Numbered from the stretch's first letter, positions 1 through 7,437 are shown. The stretch: 64,000 nucleotides of DNA from Planctomycetota bacterium (GCA_016235155.1 JACRLW010000071.1:20258-84257); one strand, 5' to 3'. Made by a program: numbers and translations. The notes: generated by a model not told the origin, from the sequence alone.

Positions 1-903
1 GTGGGTCTCGGAGAGGTCCAGGTCGAGCTGCTGCGGGAACGGTTGGAGTCGGAGCCGGATCCCAGACGCGCGGATGTGATGCGAAGGTTGCTCGAGCGAT
101 GTGGGAAGGACCGTCGGCTCCGATCCCGGTTCTACGTCGCAGCCAACTCAACGAATCGGATCACCGGCTTCGGCGGGGAGGACGGCGTGGCCTGCCAGTC
201 GATCGAAAAGGCGTTGTTGAACGAGTTCGTGCGAGCACCGGTTGGTCGCACCTTCCTGCAAGTCGACATCGTCGCTGCCGACGTGTTCAGCCTCGGCTGC
301 CTGAGCGAAGATGCACAGCTTCTGAGCGCCTACGCACGAGGGGACGTCTATGCGACGGTTTCCCGCGAACTGCTCCAGTCCGACAACCGCAGCCTCGGGA
401 AGCACTTTTTCCAGCTCGCGATTCACGGCGCTGGGGATTCTGGGCTTGCTGCAGCCCTGGGGGTTGACGCCGCCGAGGCCTCCAGGCTGAGGCAGAACCT
501 CTGGGAGCTGTTCCCGGCTGCCGAACGCTACCGGCAGCGATGCGTCGATTACGGGAACGTCAATTGGCGCACTCTCCCGTCGATCACCGGCTGGTATCGC
601 CACCTGGCGAGGCCGAACCCGGCCCTCGCCATCAATGCACCGGTCGCTGGAAGCACCGCCGACCTGTTCCGGGGCCTGACGACAAGGCTGACTCAGGCGG
701 CTGAAGGGCGCCGGAGCTGCCAGATTGTCCTCCTTCCGGTGCTCTCGGCCTACGATGGTGGCACGTGGGAGGTGGAACACGGAAGAGACGCACTGCTGTT
801 CGAGCTTCTGGACGAGGCGGTGGACTCAGTCACTCGGGACTTCCAACTGCCCGCGCCCCTTCGGCTTCGTCGGCGAATCTCGAGCAACCCGTGCGGGTCC
901 TAA
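1..903 (+). CDS. Family A DNA polymerase, C-terminal part, divergent (5' end outside window)
   Basis: Polymerase palm and fingers of the DNA polymerase I superfamily, cut by the window edge, so the GTG at base 1 is probably not the real start. Motif A is QVDIVAAD, with Asp near residue 89 of the visible part. Motif B keeps Arg130 and Lys134 in the R-x3-K-x7 spacing, but the usual Tyr-Gly is His142-Gly. The stretch INAPVAGSTADLF matches the helix normally read as N-x-P-V-Q-G-T-A-A-D-L. Motif C, normally His-Asp-Glu, is Tyr251-Asp252-Gly253, so the second acidic residue is missing. Such polymerases occur on phages and integrative elements and probably serve element replication. Family assignment is fairly sure; catalytic competence is not. 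Confidence 0.75.
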   Translation: MGLGEVQVELLRERLESEPDPRRADVMRRLLERCGKDRRLRSRFYVAANSTNRITGFGGEDGVACQSIEKALLNEFVRAPVGRTFLQVDIVAADVFSLGCLSEDAQLLSAYARGDVYATVSRELLQSDNRSLGKHFFQLAIHGAGDSGLAAALGVDAAEASRLRQNLWELFPAAERYRQRCVDYGNVNWRTLPSITGWYRHLARPNPALAINAPVAGSTADLFRGLTTRLTQAAEGRRSCQIVLLPVLSAYDGGTWEVEHGRDALLFELLDEAVDSVTRDFQLPAPLRLRRRISSNPCGS

Positions 904-1200
904 CCGTCGTCACTGCACCCACCGATGTCCCGCTCCGTCAGGCCCCGAGCCGACTTCTTGCAACGTTGGGTGGGGCCGGCCAGCCCTCCGGCATACTGAC
1001 TTCGCCCCCGCAACCAGTAGGTCGCCGGTGCCGAGGCCGGAGAAGCTGCGGGATGCTCATGCACAACTGACGGCTATCCGGCGCTCCGGGTTGTCGCCCT
1101 GGAAGCGCCGACTCCGGGACCGGCCATCCTGGAGATCCCGGCCGACCCGATCGAGCAAGTCGACCTCCTGACGGCCTGACAGCCCTTTCCGTCTGAGGCG
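904..1200. other. Intergenic region with no convincing gene
   Basis: No frame here gives a protein-like translation. The overlapping open frames are arginine- and proline-rich shadows typical of high-G+C sequence. The only structure seen is the hairpin at its right end, listed separately. Confidence 0.6.
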
Positions 1201-1228
1201 GACGGGAGGACCAAGCAGTCCTCCCGTC
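1201..1228. terminator. Perfect 11-bp hairpin between convergent genes
   Basis: GACGGGAGGAC and its exact reverse complement flank a 6-base loop (caagca). The hairpin lies between the polymerase gene and the end of the oppositely oriented DUF932 gene and overlaps the last codon and stop of the latter. No T-run follows on either strand, so it is terminator-like rather than a textbook intrinsic terminator. Its position suggests bidirectional transcription stop or 3'-end protection. Confidence 0.55.
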
Positions 1229-2318
1229 ACTGCGCCAACGCCAACACTCGGCCGGCCTGAACACTCAGGTCGGCCATGCTCCCCGCCCAGGTTTCGAGCT
1301 TGGCGATGGAGGTGAATCCGTTCGCGATTCCCCAGAGCGACAGGTCTCCGGGGTTTTCGGGGTTCAGGGCAGCCTCTACAGCGCGGCGAGACATGGTCTT
1401 CGTCGCCCCGAATTCGCGCTGCAACCGCTCCTCGGCAGCCTCACGATTCTCCTTCGTGGGAGAGCCATCCCCTGCGAACGAGATCTCCGCTGCCCGTCTG
1501 AAGACGTCCAGCTCGTGTTGCTCGATCTCCGCGGAGGCCTCGATGAGGTCCAGCTTGAATTCCCGGAACACGCGGTCCAGCGAACCCTTGTGGATCGCTC
1601 GCCGACGGACCACCTGCCGCGCATCCCAGATCAGGAAGTTGGCGCACATCTCCCGGAAGTAGAAGGTCTCGTAGCCGAAGGACCGCGCCCCTACCTCCGA
1701 GTTGTATACAACGATGCCCTTGCGCAGTCCGCCGAGACCGTCGTCGCCAGGACGCTTGCTCGAGTAGAAGAACGTGAAGCTGTCGCGATCTCCTCGGAAC
1801 AGCGCCGGCTTGTTGTTCCCGCGCAGGTTGGTACCCACCTGGTCGGTGTTCACCGTGGGCATCGCCGGCACGAAGCGGCCGTCAGGCAGCAACCAGCGGT
1901 GGATCTCCCCGAGCACGTGCACGTCCCAGAGTCGCGAGTAGGACGAACTGGTCAGGGCACGGAGCCGACCGTTCTCGACCAGGGCGAGTCGCTCGGACAG
2001 CTCCGATCTCGGGTAGGTCTCGTTCAGCACACGCACCGCGGTGTCGGTCTTCAGCTGCTCGAGGACGTACACCGGCACACGACAGGATGCGGCGATCTGG
2101 CTGAGCGACCATGCCGTGGGCACGACCTCGTGATCGTCACCGACCACCACGCTGAGCTTGTCGTTACGGTTCAGGAACAGGATGCGCTTGGCATCCGATG
2201 GCACCTCCCGCCCTGCCTGGCGCGACGTGTGACAGCGCTGCATCAGCTCGGGGAAGGAAGCGAAGTGCTCGTCCATCGGACGAGTGAACAGGTTGACGCT
2301 GGCGTCGGTCAGCAACAT
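1227..2318 (-). CDS. DUF932 family protein (phage/plasmid-like TIGR03299 type)
   Basis: A 363-residue protein beginning MLLTDASVNLF. The ATG at 2318 is chosen because AGAGG lies about 8 bases upstream and the longer frame extends into Arg/Ser-rich, non-protein-like sequence. The body matches the DUF932 pattern common on plasmids, phages and integrative elements: a central YSRLWDV-type segment, the stretch GNNKPALFRGDRDSFTFFYS, and VVYNSEVGARSFGYETFYFREMCANFLIW. The biochemical role of DUF932 is unknown to me. Hosts often encode it beside element replication genes, which fits the neighbouring polymerase. An unusual leader hairpin precedes it. Confidence 0.85.
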   Translation of the reverse strand: MLLTDASVNLFTRPMDEHFASFPELMQRCHTSRQAGREVPSDAKRILFLNRNDKLSVVVGDDHEVVPTAWSLSQIAASCRVPVYVLEQLKTDTAVRVLNETYPRSELSERLALVENGRLRALTSSSYSRLWDVHVLGEIHRWLLPDGRFVPAMPTVNTDQVGTNLRGNNKPALFRGDRDSFTFFYSSKRPGDDGLGGLRKGIVVYNSEVGARSFGYETFYFREMCANFLIWDARQVVRRRAIHKGSLDRVFREFKLDLIEASAEIEQHELDVFRRAAEISFAGDGSPTKENREAAEERLQREFGATKTMSRRAVEAALNPENPGDLSLWGIANGFTSIAKLETWAGSMADLSVQAGRVLALAQ

Positions 2319-2363
2319 GGCTGAACCTCTTGGTGGGGGTTGTTGGATGGGGACAGAAACGAC

Positions 2364-2398
2364 GAAGGCCCGCTCGATAGAGTCGGACGAGCCTTCGA
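2364..2398 (-). promoter_or_regulatory. Leader hairpin upstream of the DUF932 gene
   Basis: CGAAGGC and GCCTTCG form a 7-bp closing stem around a 21-base interior that can add a CCG/CGG pair. It lies in the 5' leader of the DUF932 gene, about 45 bases before its start. On the transcribed (minus) strand the stem is followed by a short T-containing stretch (TCGTTTCTG). It could be an attenuator or the terminator of an older upstream gene. No ligand class is recognisable. Confidence 0.4.
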
Positions 2399-2609
2399 GT
2401 GTGGTTTCAGGGACGACGCGCGAAGTCGGCCGGCGGCAGCGGCGACGGACTCCAAGCGCCAACCCAGCAGTGCTCGATGCAGACCTTGCGGTGTGCACCT
2501 GCCACCTGGCACCGCGGTCACGGTCGACGGAACTTAGGTCTCGAACGTCGGACCCAGCGCGCTAGGCTCCCCCACAGGCTCCCTGGGACTCCTGGAGCCG
2601 CGAGAAGCC

Positions 2610-2972
2610 ATGGCCAAGTTCCTGACGACCTCGGGTATCTCCTACCACCTCGAGAATCTGATCAAGAACGCTCGAGAGAAGCTGCTCCTGATCAGTCCCT
2701 ACCTGAAGATCAACGAGCGCATCCGTCAGTTGCTCGAGGACAAGGACCGCGACAAGATCGACATCCGCGTCGTGTACGGGAAGAACGAGCTTCAGCCGGA
2801 AGAGAACAACTGGCTCAAGTCGAAGGCCTCGGTGCGCTCGAGCTTCTGCAAGCACCTGCACGCGAAGTGCTTCCTCAACGAGTCCGAGGCGCTGATTACG
2901 TCGATGAACCTCTACGAGTTCTCGCAGGTGAACAACGAGGAAATGGGCATCCTCGTTTCCCAAGCAGGGTGA
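2610..2972 (+). CDS. Phospholipase D-like protein, single HKD motif, probably C-terminally truncated
   Basis: A 120-residue protein starting MAKFLTTSGISYHLE. It has one HKD-like motif: His84-x-Lys86, then Glu91 in place of the usual Asp, then Ser98-x-Asn100. PLD-superfamily enzymes need two such motifs, so this would act as a homodimer, typically as a nuclease or phosphodiesterase. Homologues I recall continue well past the GILVS segment, but here the frame stops three codons later (SQAG), so a C-terminal part appears lost. It is common in mobile and defence contexts. No good ribosome binding site is visible. Confidence 0.7.
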   Translation: MAKFLTTSGISYHLENLIKNAREKLLLISPYLKINERIRQLLEDKDRDKIDIRVVYGKNELQPEENNWLKSKASVRSSFCKHLHAKCFLNESEALITSMNLYEFSQVNNEEMGILVSQAG

Positions 2973-3069
2973 CAACGACGCAAGGGACGGTGCCACATCG
3001 ACTTCTGATCTGTCGATCGTCCACCCCATCGGATCTCCCAGCACGCAAGGTGCAGCGTGGAGCTAGATC

Positions 3070-3183
3070 GTGCGAGCCGACCCAGACCTGGCGATGATGG
3101 TCGAGGCGTGGGCGCGCCTGCCGAAGGCGCTTCGCGACGGGATCGTGGCGATCGTGAAGGCTGCTAGCGCTTCGTACCCTTGA
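3070..3183 (+). pseudogene. 37-codon remnant resembling the C-terminal tail of a tyrosine recombinase
   Basis: The frame from GTG encodes VRADPDLAMMVEAWARLP followed by KALRDGIVAIVKAAS. This 'DPDLAxxVEAWxxLPxxxRxGIxAxV' pattern is what I recall at the extreme C-terminus of integrases in planctomycetes and related bacteria. No recombinase catalytic region precedes it, so it would be a degraded leftover. It overlaps the 3' end of the oppositely oriented ribbon-helix-helix gene. The assignment rests on memory of a short pattern and is weak. Confidence 0.35.
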
Positions 3184-3379
3184 GCATCTGCTGCGCGCGC
3201 TCGATGCGATCACGCAAGCTGTCCTGGAACTGTCGATCGTGGGTGCGACGCTCAATGTGCTCGGTGATCGCGGCGCGAATGATCTCGGAGACGGGCTGGT
3301 TGTCGACCGTTGCTACCGTCTCCAGCTGCTCCGCTTGCTCGTTCGAGAGCCGGATCGTCATCGCTTTCGCTGGCTTCAT
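3164..3379 (-). CDS. Ribbon-helix-helix DNA-binding protein, likely autoregulator of the ubiquitin-like operon
   Basis: A 71-residue protein beginning MKPAKAMTIRLSNEQAEQLE. It has a short basic strand (AMTIRLS) and two helices (NEQAEQLETVATVD, QPVSEIIRAAITEHIERR), the ribbon-helix-helix fold of CopG/ParD/Arc-type repressors and antitoxins. A charged C-terminal helix follows. The ATG at 3379 is preferred over longer frames, which run into the divergent promoter and are not protein-like. RHH proteins bind short palindromes as dimers of dimers. A perfect palindrome lies 26 bases upstream, on the shared -35 region with the divergent operon, so autorepression and control of that operon are likely. 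No toxin partner is adjacent. Confidence 0.8.
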   Translation of the reverse strand: MKPAKAMTIRLSNEQAEQLETVATVDNQPVSEIIRAAITEHIERRTHDRQFQDSLRDRIERAQQMLKGTKR

Positions 3380-3404
3380 GCCGGTAGTTTGCCACGGATA
3401 CTTC

Positions 3405-3419
3405 GTGCTTGTCAAGCAC
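3405..3419. promoter_or_regulatory. Perfect 15-bp palindromic operator between the RHH gene and the ubiquitin-like operon
   Basis: GTGCTTG-T-CAAGCAC is a perfect inverted repeat with one central base. It contains TTGACA reading toward the RHH gene and TTGTCA reading toward the ubiquitin-like operon, so one bound repressor could close both promoters. The RHH protein encoded next door is the obvious ligand. This is inferred from position and symmetry. Confidence 0.6.
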
Positions 3420-3438
3420 CCTGGTCTCTTGGTATCGT
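3409..3438 (+). promoter_or_regulatory. Predicted sigma-70-type promoter of the ubiquitin-like operon
   Basis: TTGTCA (-35), an 18-base spacer and TATCGT (-10) precede the first gene. They imply transcription from about 3445 and a leader of about 20 bases. A strong ribosome binding site, GGAGG at 3455-3459, lies six bases before the ATG. On the other strand the perfect -35 TTGACA (3415-3410) faces a poor -10 in front of the RHH gene. Confidence 0.5.
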
Positions 3439-3465
3439 GGTGTCTTCTAGCCACGGAGGCAACGC

Positions 3466-3777
3466 ATGAACGAATCCAACCCAGAGGCAGGCGCCCCGCA
3501 GGGAGGGCCGCATCACCACGAGTTCCAGATCCAGATTGATCGGGTCCACTACACGGTTGCGCAGGAGCGGATGACCGGATCCGAGATCCGCCGCGTACCG
3601 CCGACACCCATCGGCCCCGAGCGAGATCTCTTCGAGGTCGTCCCCGGTCATCCCGACAACAAGGTCGACGACAACGAGGTCATCGAGATCCGGAACGGGA
3701 AGCGCTTCTTCACGGCGCCTGGGACCATCAACCCGGGCTCGGTGTCCATCCATCTTCGCACGTCGGCAGAGCGATGA
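3466..3777 (+). CDS. Ubiquitin-like modifier, Multiubiquitin family, single beta-grasp domain
   Basis: A 103-residue protein. After a His-rich, flexible N-terminus (about residues 1-20), residues 22-90 form one Multiubiquitin-type beta-grasp domain. Its conserved features are FQIQIDRVHYTV, the MTGSEIRRV helix, PIGPERDLFEVVPG, and EVIEIRNGKRFFTAP followed by INPG. It is predicted to be the protein tag conjugated by the downstream E1 and E2. The C-terminus does not end in Gly-Gly; about a dozen residues follow INPG, so maturation by the operon's JAB or ClpP-fold protease is plausible. Start and GGAGG spacing are excellent. The E2 start overlaps its stop (ATGA). Confidence 0.85.
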   Translation: MNESNPEAGAPQGGPHHHEFQIQIDRVHYTVAQERMTGSEIRRVPPTPIGPERDLFEVVPGHPDNKVDDNEVIEIRNGKRFFTAPGTINPGSVSIHLRTSAER

Positions 3778-4166
3778 GCCTACCAGAAGCCGACGCACTG
3801 TACCTTGCCACTCGCGGCCTACTCCACGAGATTGCCACCGAGTCGAACATGACGTGCATCGTGTTCCGGAACTGGCAGCTTCCCCCGGGCTACGACCGCG
3901 CCTCGGCAGACCTCTTGATCCGCCTTCCTGGTGGTTATCCCGACGTCCCACCCGACATGTGGTGGATCCACCCAGGCATCAAGTTGGCTAATGGGCAAGT
4001 CATCCAGGCCACCGAAGTTGTTGAAACTCATCTCGGTCGATCCTGGCAGCGGTGGTCGCGACACTTCCAGCCGGGTCAGTGGAAGCCAGGCATCGATGGC
4101 GTTGAGAGCTTCCTTGCGTTGATCGGCCGGGAACTGCATCGCTGGGTGCCGGAGCCCGTCCGATGA
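3774..4166 (+). CDS. E2-like ubiquitin-conjugating protein (Prok-E2_E family)
   Basis: A 130-residue protein with the bacterial E2 family E pattern: WQLPPGYDRASADLLIRLP, GGYPDVPPDMWW (the 'YP..PP' core of the UBC fold), IHPGIKL, and the family-specific RSWQRWSRHFQPGQWKPG with a C-terminal helix. It should carry or position the ubiquitin-like protein between E1 and target. The only cysteine is Cys28, near the N-terminus. The place where classical E2s have the active cysteine, after the HPG turn, has none. It is translationally coupled on both sides by ATGA overlaps with the modifier and the JAB-E1 gene. Confidence 0.85.
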   Translation: MSLPEADALYLATRGLLHEIATESNMTCIVFRNWQLPPGYDRASADLLIRLPGGYPDVPPDMWWIHPGIKLANGQVIQATEVVETHLGRSWQRWSRHFQPGQWKPGIDGVESFLALIGRELHRWVPEPVR

Positions 4167-5550
4167 CCACGACGCTTGTACTTCCGCTCGAACGCTCGCC
4201 CTGCTCTGCGAGGACGCCTTCTTCGCGCTCGCCGGCACAGGGCGCCTCGACGTCGACGTCCTGCGCGCCCTCGCGGGCCGAATCCTCGAGCGGCCCGACG
4301 CGGAGTCCCCGCCGCTGCCCGACGCTGCGTACACCCTTCGCGAACCAGACGCACTCAAGATCGCGTCGGAGGGATACGTCCCCGCCCTCCAAGACGCGGA
4401 GCAAACCGGGTGTGTAGCTCTCTGGCTTCACACGCATCCTGGGATCGGTGCCTCGCCATCGCCAAGTCGCCTGGACCAGATCGTTGATCGGCAGCTCAGC
4501 GACCTCTTCCGTCTCCGTACCAGTAGCGAACTCTACGGCAGCGTCATCGTTGCCCATGACCAAGGTCAGATCATCTTCTCCGGGTTCCTTGAGAACGCAG
4601 CTGGCCGATGGCCGATCGACTACCTTTGGATAGTCGGGGATCGTTTTCGCCTTGTCTCGAACGTCGACACGACGGCGACCTCGCCGCTTCCTCATGAGTT
4701 TGATCGAAACATCCGCGCCTTCGGTGGTGATGTCCAGCAGGTCCTCCAACGCCTGCACATCGCGGTCGTCGGCTGTGGTGGCACGGGTTCGGCAGTCGCG
4801 GAACAGCTGATTCGGCTCGGCGTCCGACGGCTCACCCTTGTCGATCCTGATACCCTGTCTTTGAGCAACGTGACACGGGTCTACGGATCCACTCTTGCGA
4901 CGGTTGGTCAACCCAAGGTCTCTGTGCTTCGCGATCACCTTCGTCGTATCGTTGACGGACTCAGCATTACGTGCGCTCCCACGATGGTCACCGTGGAGCA
5001 CGCAGCTCGCCAACTCACGGATGCAGACGTCGTCTTTGGGTGCACTGACGACAACGCCGGTCGGGTCGTGTTGTCGAGGCTATCCACGTACTTCCTGCTT
5101 CCTGTCATTGACTGTGGAGTACTGCTCGAAAGCGCAACCGGTGGACGTCTCTCGGGCATCCACGGGCGTGTAACTGTACTTCACCCAGAGGCAGCCTGCC
5201 TGCTGTGCCGAGGTCGCATCGACCTCGATCGCGCGCGAACCGAGCTCTTCACTCCGTCCGAACGCACACGTCTGGAGCATGAGGGCTATGCCCCAGCCCT
5301 CGGGGCTGTCGAGCCTGCGGTTGTCGTCTACACGACCATGGTGGCCGCGGCTGCGGTAGGCGAACTTCTCGAGCGACTCATACACTACGGCCCAGAGGAT
5401 AGGCCATCGGAGATCCTACTCCGCATACACGATCGTGAAGTCTCCACGAACAACGCCCTACCCAAGCCTCGACACTACTGCCACTCCACTTCAGGGAAGC
5501 GTGGGGCAGGCTTCACTTCTCCCTTCCTGGACTTGACATGGCAGGCGTAG
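4163..5550 (+). CDS. JAB deubiquitinase-E1 (ThiF) fusion, with an apparent frameshift near its start
   Basis: The ATG in the ATGA overlap opens MTTTLVLPLE, but the conserved frame is one base back from about 4190. It then runs uninterrupted from 4192 to the stop, giving about 462 residues if joined. The first half is a JAMM/JAB metalloprotease domain: LWLHTHPG gives the His-x-His, followed by a Ser-x2-Asp 10 residues on, two longer than usual. The second half is an E1-like ThiF domain: VVGCGGTGSAV nucleotide loop, VDPDTLSLSNVTRV, GQPKV, GCTDDNAGR, one Cys-x2-Cys zinc pair (CLLC) and a degenerate second pair (HYCHS), and a terminal PFLDLTW. No cysteine is seen at the usual E1 catalytic loop. 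Without joining the frames, only a TTG start at 4861 remains and the JAB half is lost. The frameshift may be a base error. Confidence 0.8.
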
Positions 5551-5900
5551 CGCGCATCCGCTGGTGGCAGTGGATTCCTTGGCCATGGCGAGGTTGGCGC
5601 GTCATCGCAACGGTCGACGCCGGCGACGAGATACCTGCTAGTCTTCCGTACAAGTCTGCGATACTTGTGTCGCTAGGAGGAACCCCAACCTGGATCGCTT
5701 TCGACTGCCCCTGCCGACGCGGCCACCGCATCATGCTCAACCTGTATCCAGGACGATCTCCCGCATGGGCCTTGCAGGCTCACCGGCGTCTGACACTCAG
5801 CCCGAGTGTTGACGACTCCACGCGGGACCGTCGATGCCACTTCTTCCTTCGCAGGGGCATAGTAGAGTGGGCTCCCAACGGCCGGAGGCACGACACATGA
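5538..5900 (+). CDS. DUF6527 family protein of the ubiquitin-like operon
   Basis: A 120-residue protein whose start overlaps the JAB-E1 gene by 13 bases. Conserved elements are LVSLGGTPTWIAFDCPCRRGHRIMLNL (a Cys-x-Cys...His group that looks metal-binding), a TLSPSVDDS turn, and RRCHFFLRRGIVEW near the C-terminus. DUF6527 is a small family I recall beside E1/E2/ubiquitin-like genes in bacteria; its function is unknown. The context suggests an adaptor, ligase-like factor or substrate-recognition subunit, which is inference. Its stop overlaps the next start (ATGA). Confidence 0.75.
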   Translation: MAGVARIRWWQWIPWPWRGWRVIATVDAGDEIPASLPYKSAILVSLGGTPTWIAFDCPCRRGHRIMLNLYPGRSPAWALQAHRRLTLSPSVDDSTRDRRCHFFLRRGIVEWAPNGRRHDT

Positions 5901-6844
5901 CCGACCCGAATCTAGAGGGCAGCCCAGTCCCCCACGATGACCAGCAGAAGCTCGTCAGGGAGTCGGTAGTTCCACCTCCGACGAAGACACCCTTCTACCA
6001 GGCTATTCACTCCGCGCGCTACCAGCGACAAGCGATCATCAAGCGCATTCAGGAGCGAACGCATCGCAGGTTCATCTGCTACGTGTGTGGAGGACTGAGT
6101 GCGATAGACCGCGACGATACGGTTGGATTCGTCGATCTCTTGCACAACGTTGCTGAGGGCGCCGATCTCGATCTGCTCCTGCATACCGGTGGTGGAGACA
6201 TCGATGCGGCGGAGAAGCTCATCACGATGGTTCGTACGAGGGTAGGCCTCGCGGCCCTTAGAGTCATCGTTCCTGACTTCGCCAAGAGCGCCGGAACTCT
6301 CATGGTTCTGGGCGCCGATGCCGTCGTCATGAGCGATACGTCAGAGCTTGGCCCCATTGATCCCCAAGTCATCCTGGCTGATGGCAATGGCAATCGGATC
6401 CGTCACTCTGTCCAGAGCTACCTCGACGCATACGAAGAGCACACGACCACGCTCGCGAGAACCCCTCATGATATCGCCGCGCGGATCATGCTGAGCAAGC
6501 TCGACCCAGCAACCGTGAAGTTGTTCCAGGCGGTTCAGGACCGGGCGCGCAGGTTCGCGGAGGATCAGCTCACACGAGGGATGTTCCGTAAGGCTGGCAA
6601 CGCAACTAGCGCTGCAAAGGAACTGATTGACACGAAGCGATGGCAATCCCACGGTCAGATGATATCTTGGGCGGACGCATGCGACTCTCGGATTGGACTC
6701 AACGTCGAGTACCTGAAGCCAAAGTCAGATGAGTGGCAAGAGTACTGGCAACTCTACTGCATGCAACGTCTAGCCGTCGCTGATAGACAGAAGCTCTTCG
6801 AATCCGACTACGCTTCACTGCTCATCGATAGCACGTCATCGTAG
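5897..6844 (+). CDS. ClpP-fold serine protease (SppA / serine dehydrogenase proteinase-like)
   Basis: A 315-residue protein. The ATG in the ATGA overlap is preferred over a longer frame starting 63 bases earlier. The core follows the SppA/SDH-proteinase pattern: LDLLLHTGGGDIDAAE (strand plus oxyanion Gly-Gly-Gly, residues 92-106), VIVPDFAKSAGTLMVLGAD with the nucleophile Ser131 in Lys-Ser-Ala-Gly-Thr, and MSDTSELGPIDPQV after it. A helical C-terminal region with a QSHGQMI segment follows. Proteases of this kind recur in bacterial ubiquitin-like operons, where they may process the modifier precursor or remove it from targets. There is no transmembrane segment or signal peptide, so it should be cytosolic. 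It is the last gene of the operon. Confidence 0.8.
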   Translation: MTDPNLEGSPVPHDDQQKLVRESVVPPPTKTPFYQAIHSARYQRQAIIKRIQERTHRRFICYVCGGLSAIDRDDTVGFVDLLHNVAEGADLDLLLHTGGGDIDAAEKLITMVRTRVGLAALRVIVPDFAKSAGTLMVLGADAVVMSDTSELGPIDPQVILADGNGNRIRHSVQSYLDAYEEHTTTLARTPHDIAARIMLSKLDPATVKLFQAVQDRARRFAEDQLTRGMFRKAGNATSAAKELIDTKRWQSHGQMISWADACDSRIGLNVEYLKPKSDEWQEYWQLYCMQRLAVADRQKLFESDYASLLIDSTSS

Positions 6845-7080
6845 ACGCGGTAGAGCAGCGATCGAAAGTGGCATCGACAGCCACCCAGCTTTACCCGCTG
6901 ACCAACAACTACTTCCCTGGTCGCGCGGTAGTTCCTCAAGCCACTCAGGGGCTTGTTCGGGATTCTGCTGCTGGCTGTCCTGGGTCATGGCCCTCGGATG
7001 CTGCCGCCTTCGCAACGAGGACGGCCTCTTCACCAGCGGATGATCTCTCAGCCGTTGCCGGCCTTCAAGCTCTTGGGAGC

Positions 7081-7395
7081 CTACTTCGCGGTCAGCCCGC
7101 GCTTCGTCAAGCTGGCCTTCCCGCCTACCATCCACAGGAACCCGTTCCTGAACAAGGCGCCGACCGTCGTGAAGCGGAGCTTGTGCTCCTGGCAGATCTC
7201 GCGGAGCTGGTCCCTGGTCACAGAACCCCCGCGCGACTTGATGGTCTGGCAGATCGCAACGACGCGGTTCCTCACATCCTGGTCAGAGAGGCGACGAGCC
7301 GGCTGCGCAGTCTTGAGGAGTCGTTCAATCTGGAGAAGTTCATGATGAAGGTGACGACGGATTGCCTCCAACTGCATGCGCTCGATGCGTTCCAT
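7081..7395 (-). CDS. Small helical protein of unknown function next to the DNA methyltransferase
   Basis: A 104-residue protein beginning MERIERMQLEAIRRHLHHE; a TTG start 21 bases upstream is an alternative. The N-terminal half is a long charged helix. Residues about 45-100 look like a small winged-helix-type domain (RNRVVAICQTIKSRGG, RDQLREICQEHKL, a strand-like FLWMVGGKASLTKRG end). It lies about 40 bases downstream of the methyltransferase on the same strand, so it is probably co-transcribed. I do not recognise the family. A DNA-binding or specificity partner of the methyltransferase is possible but unproven. Confidence 0.55.
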   Translation of the reverse strand: MERIERMQLEAIRRHLHHELLQIERLLKTAQPARRLSDQDVRNRVVAICQTIKSRGGSVTRDQLREICQEHKLRFTTVGALFRNGFLWMVGGKASLTKRGLTAK

Positions 7396-7437
7396 GCACG
7401 TCGGGAGTGCGAACAAGTATATAAGGGTGTCGGTGCA

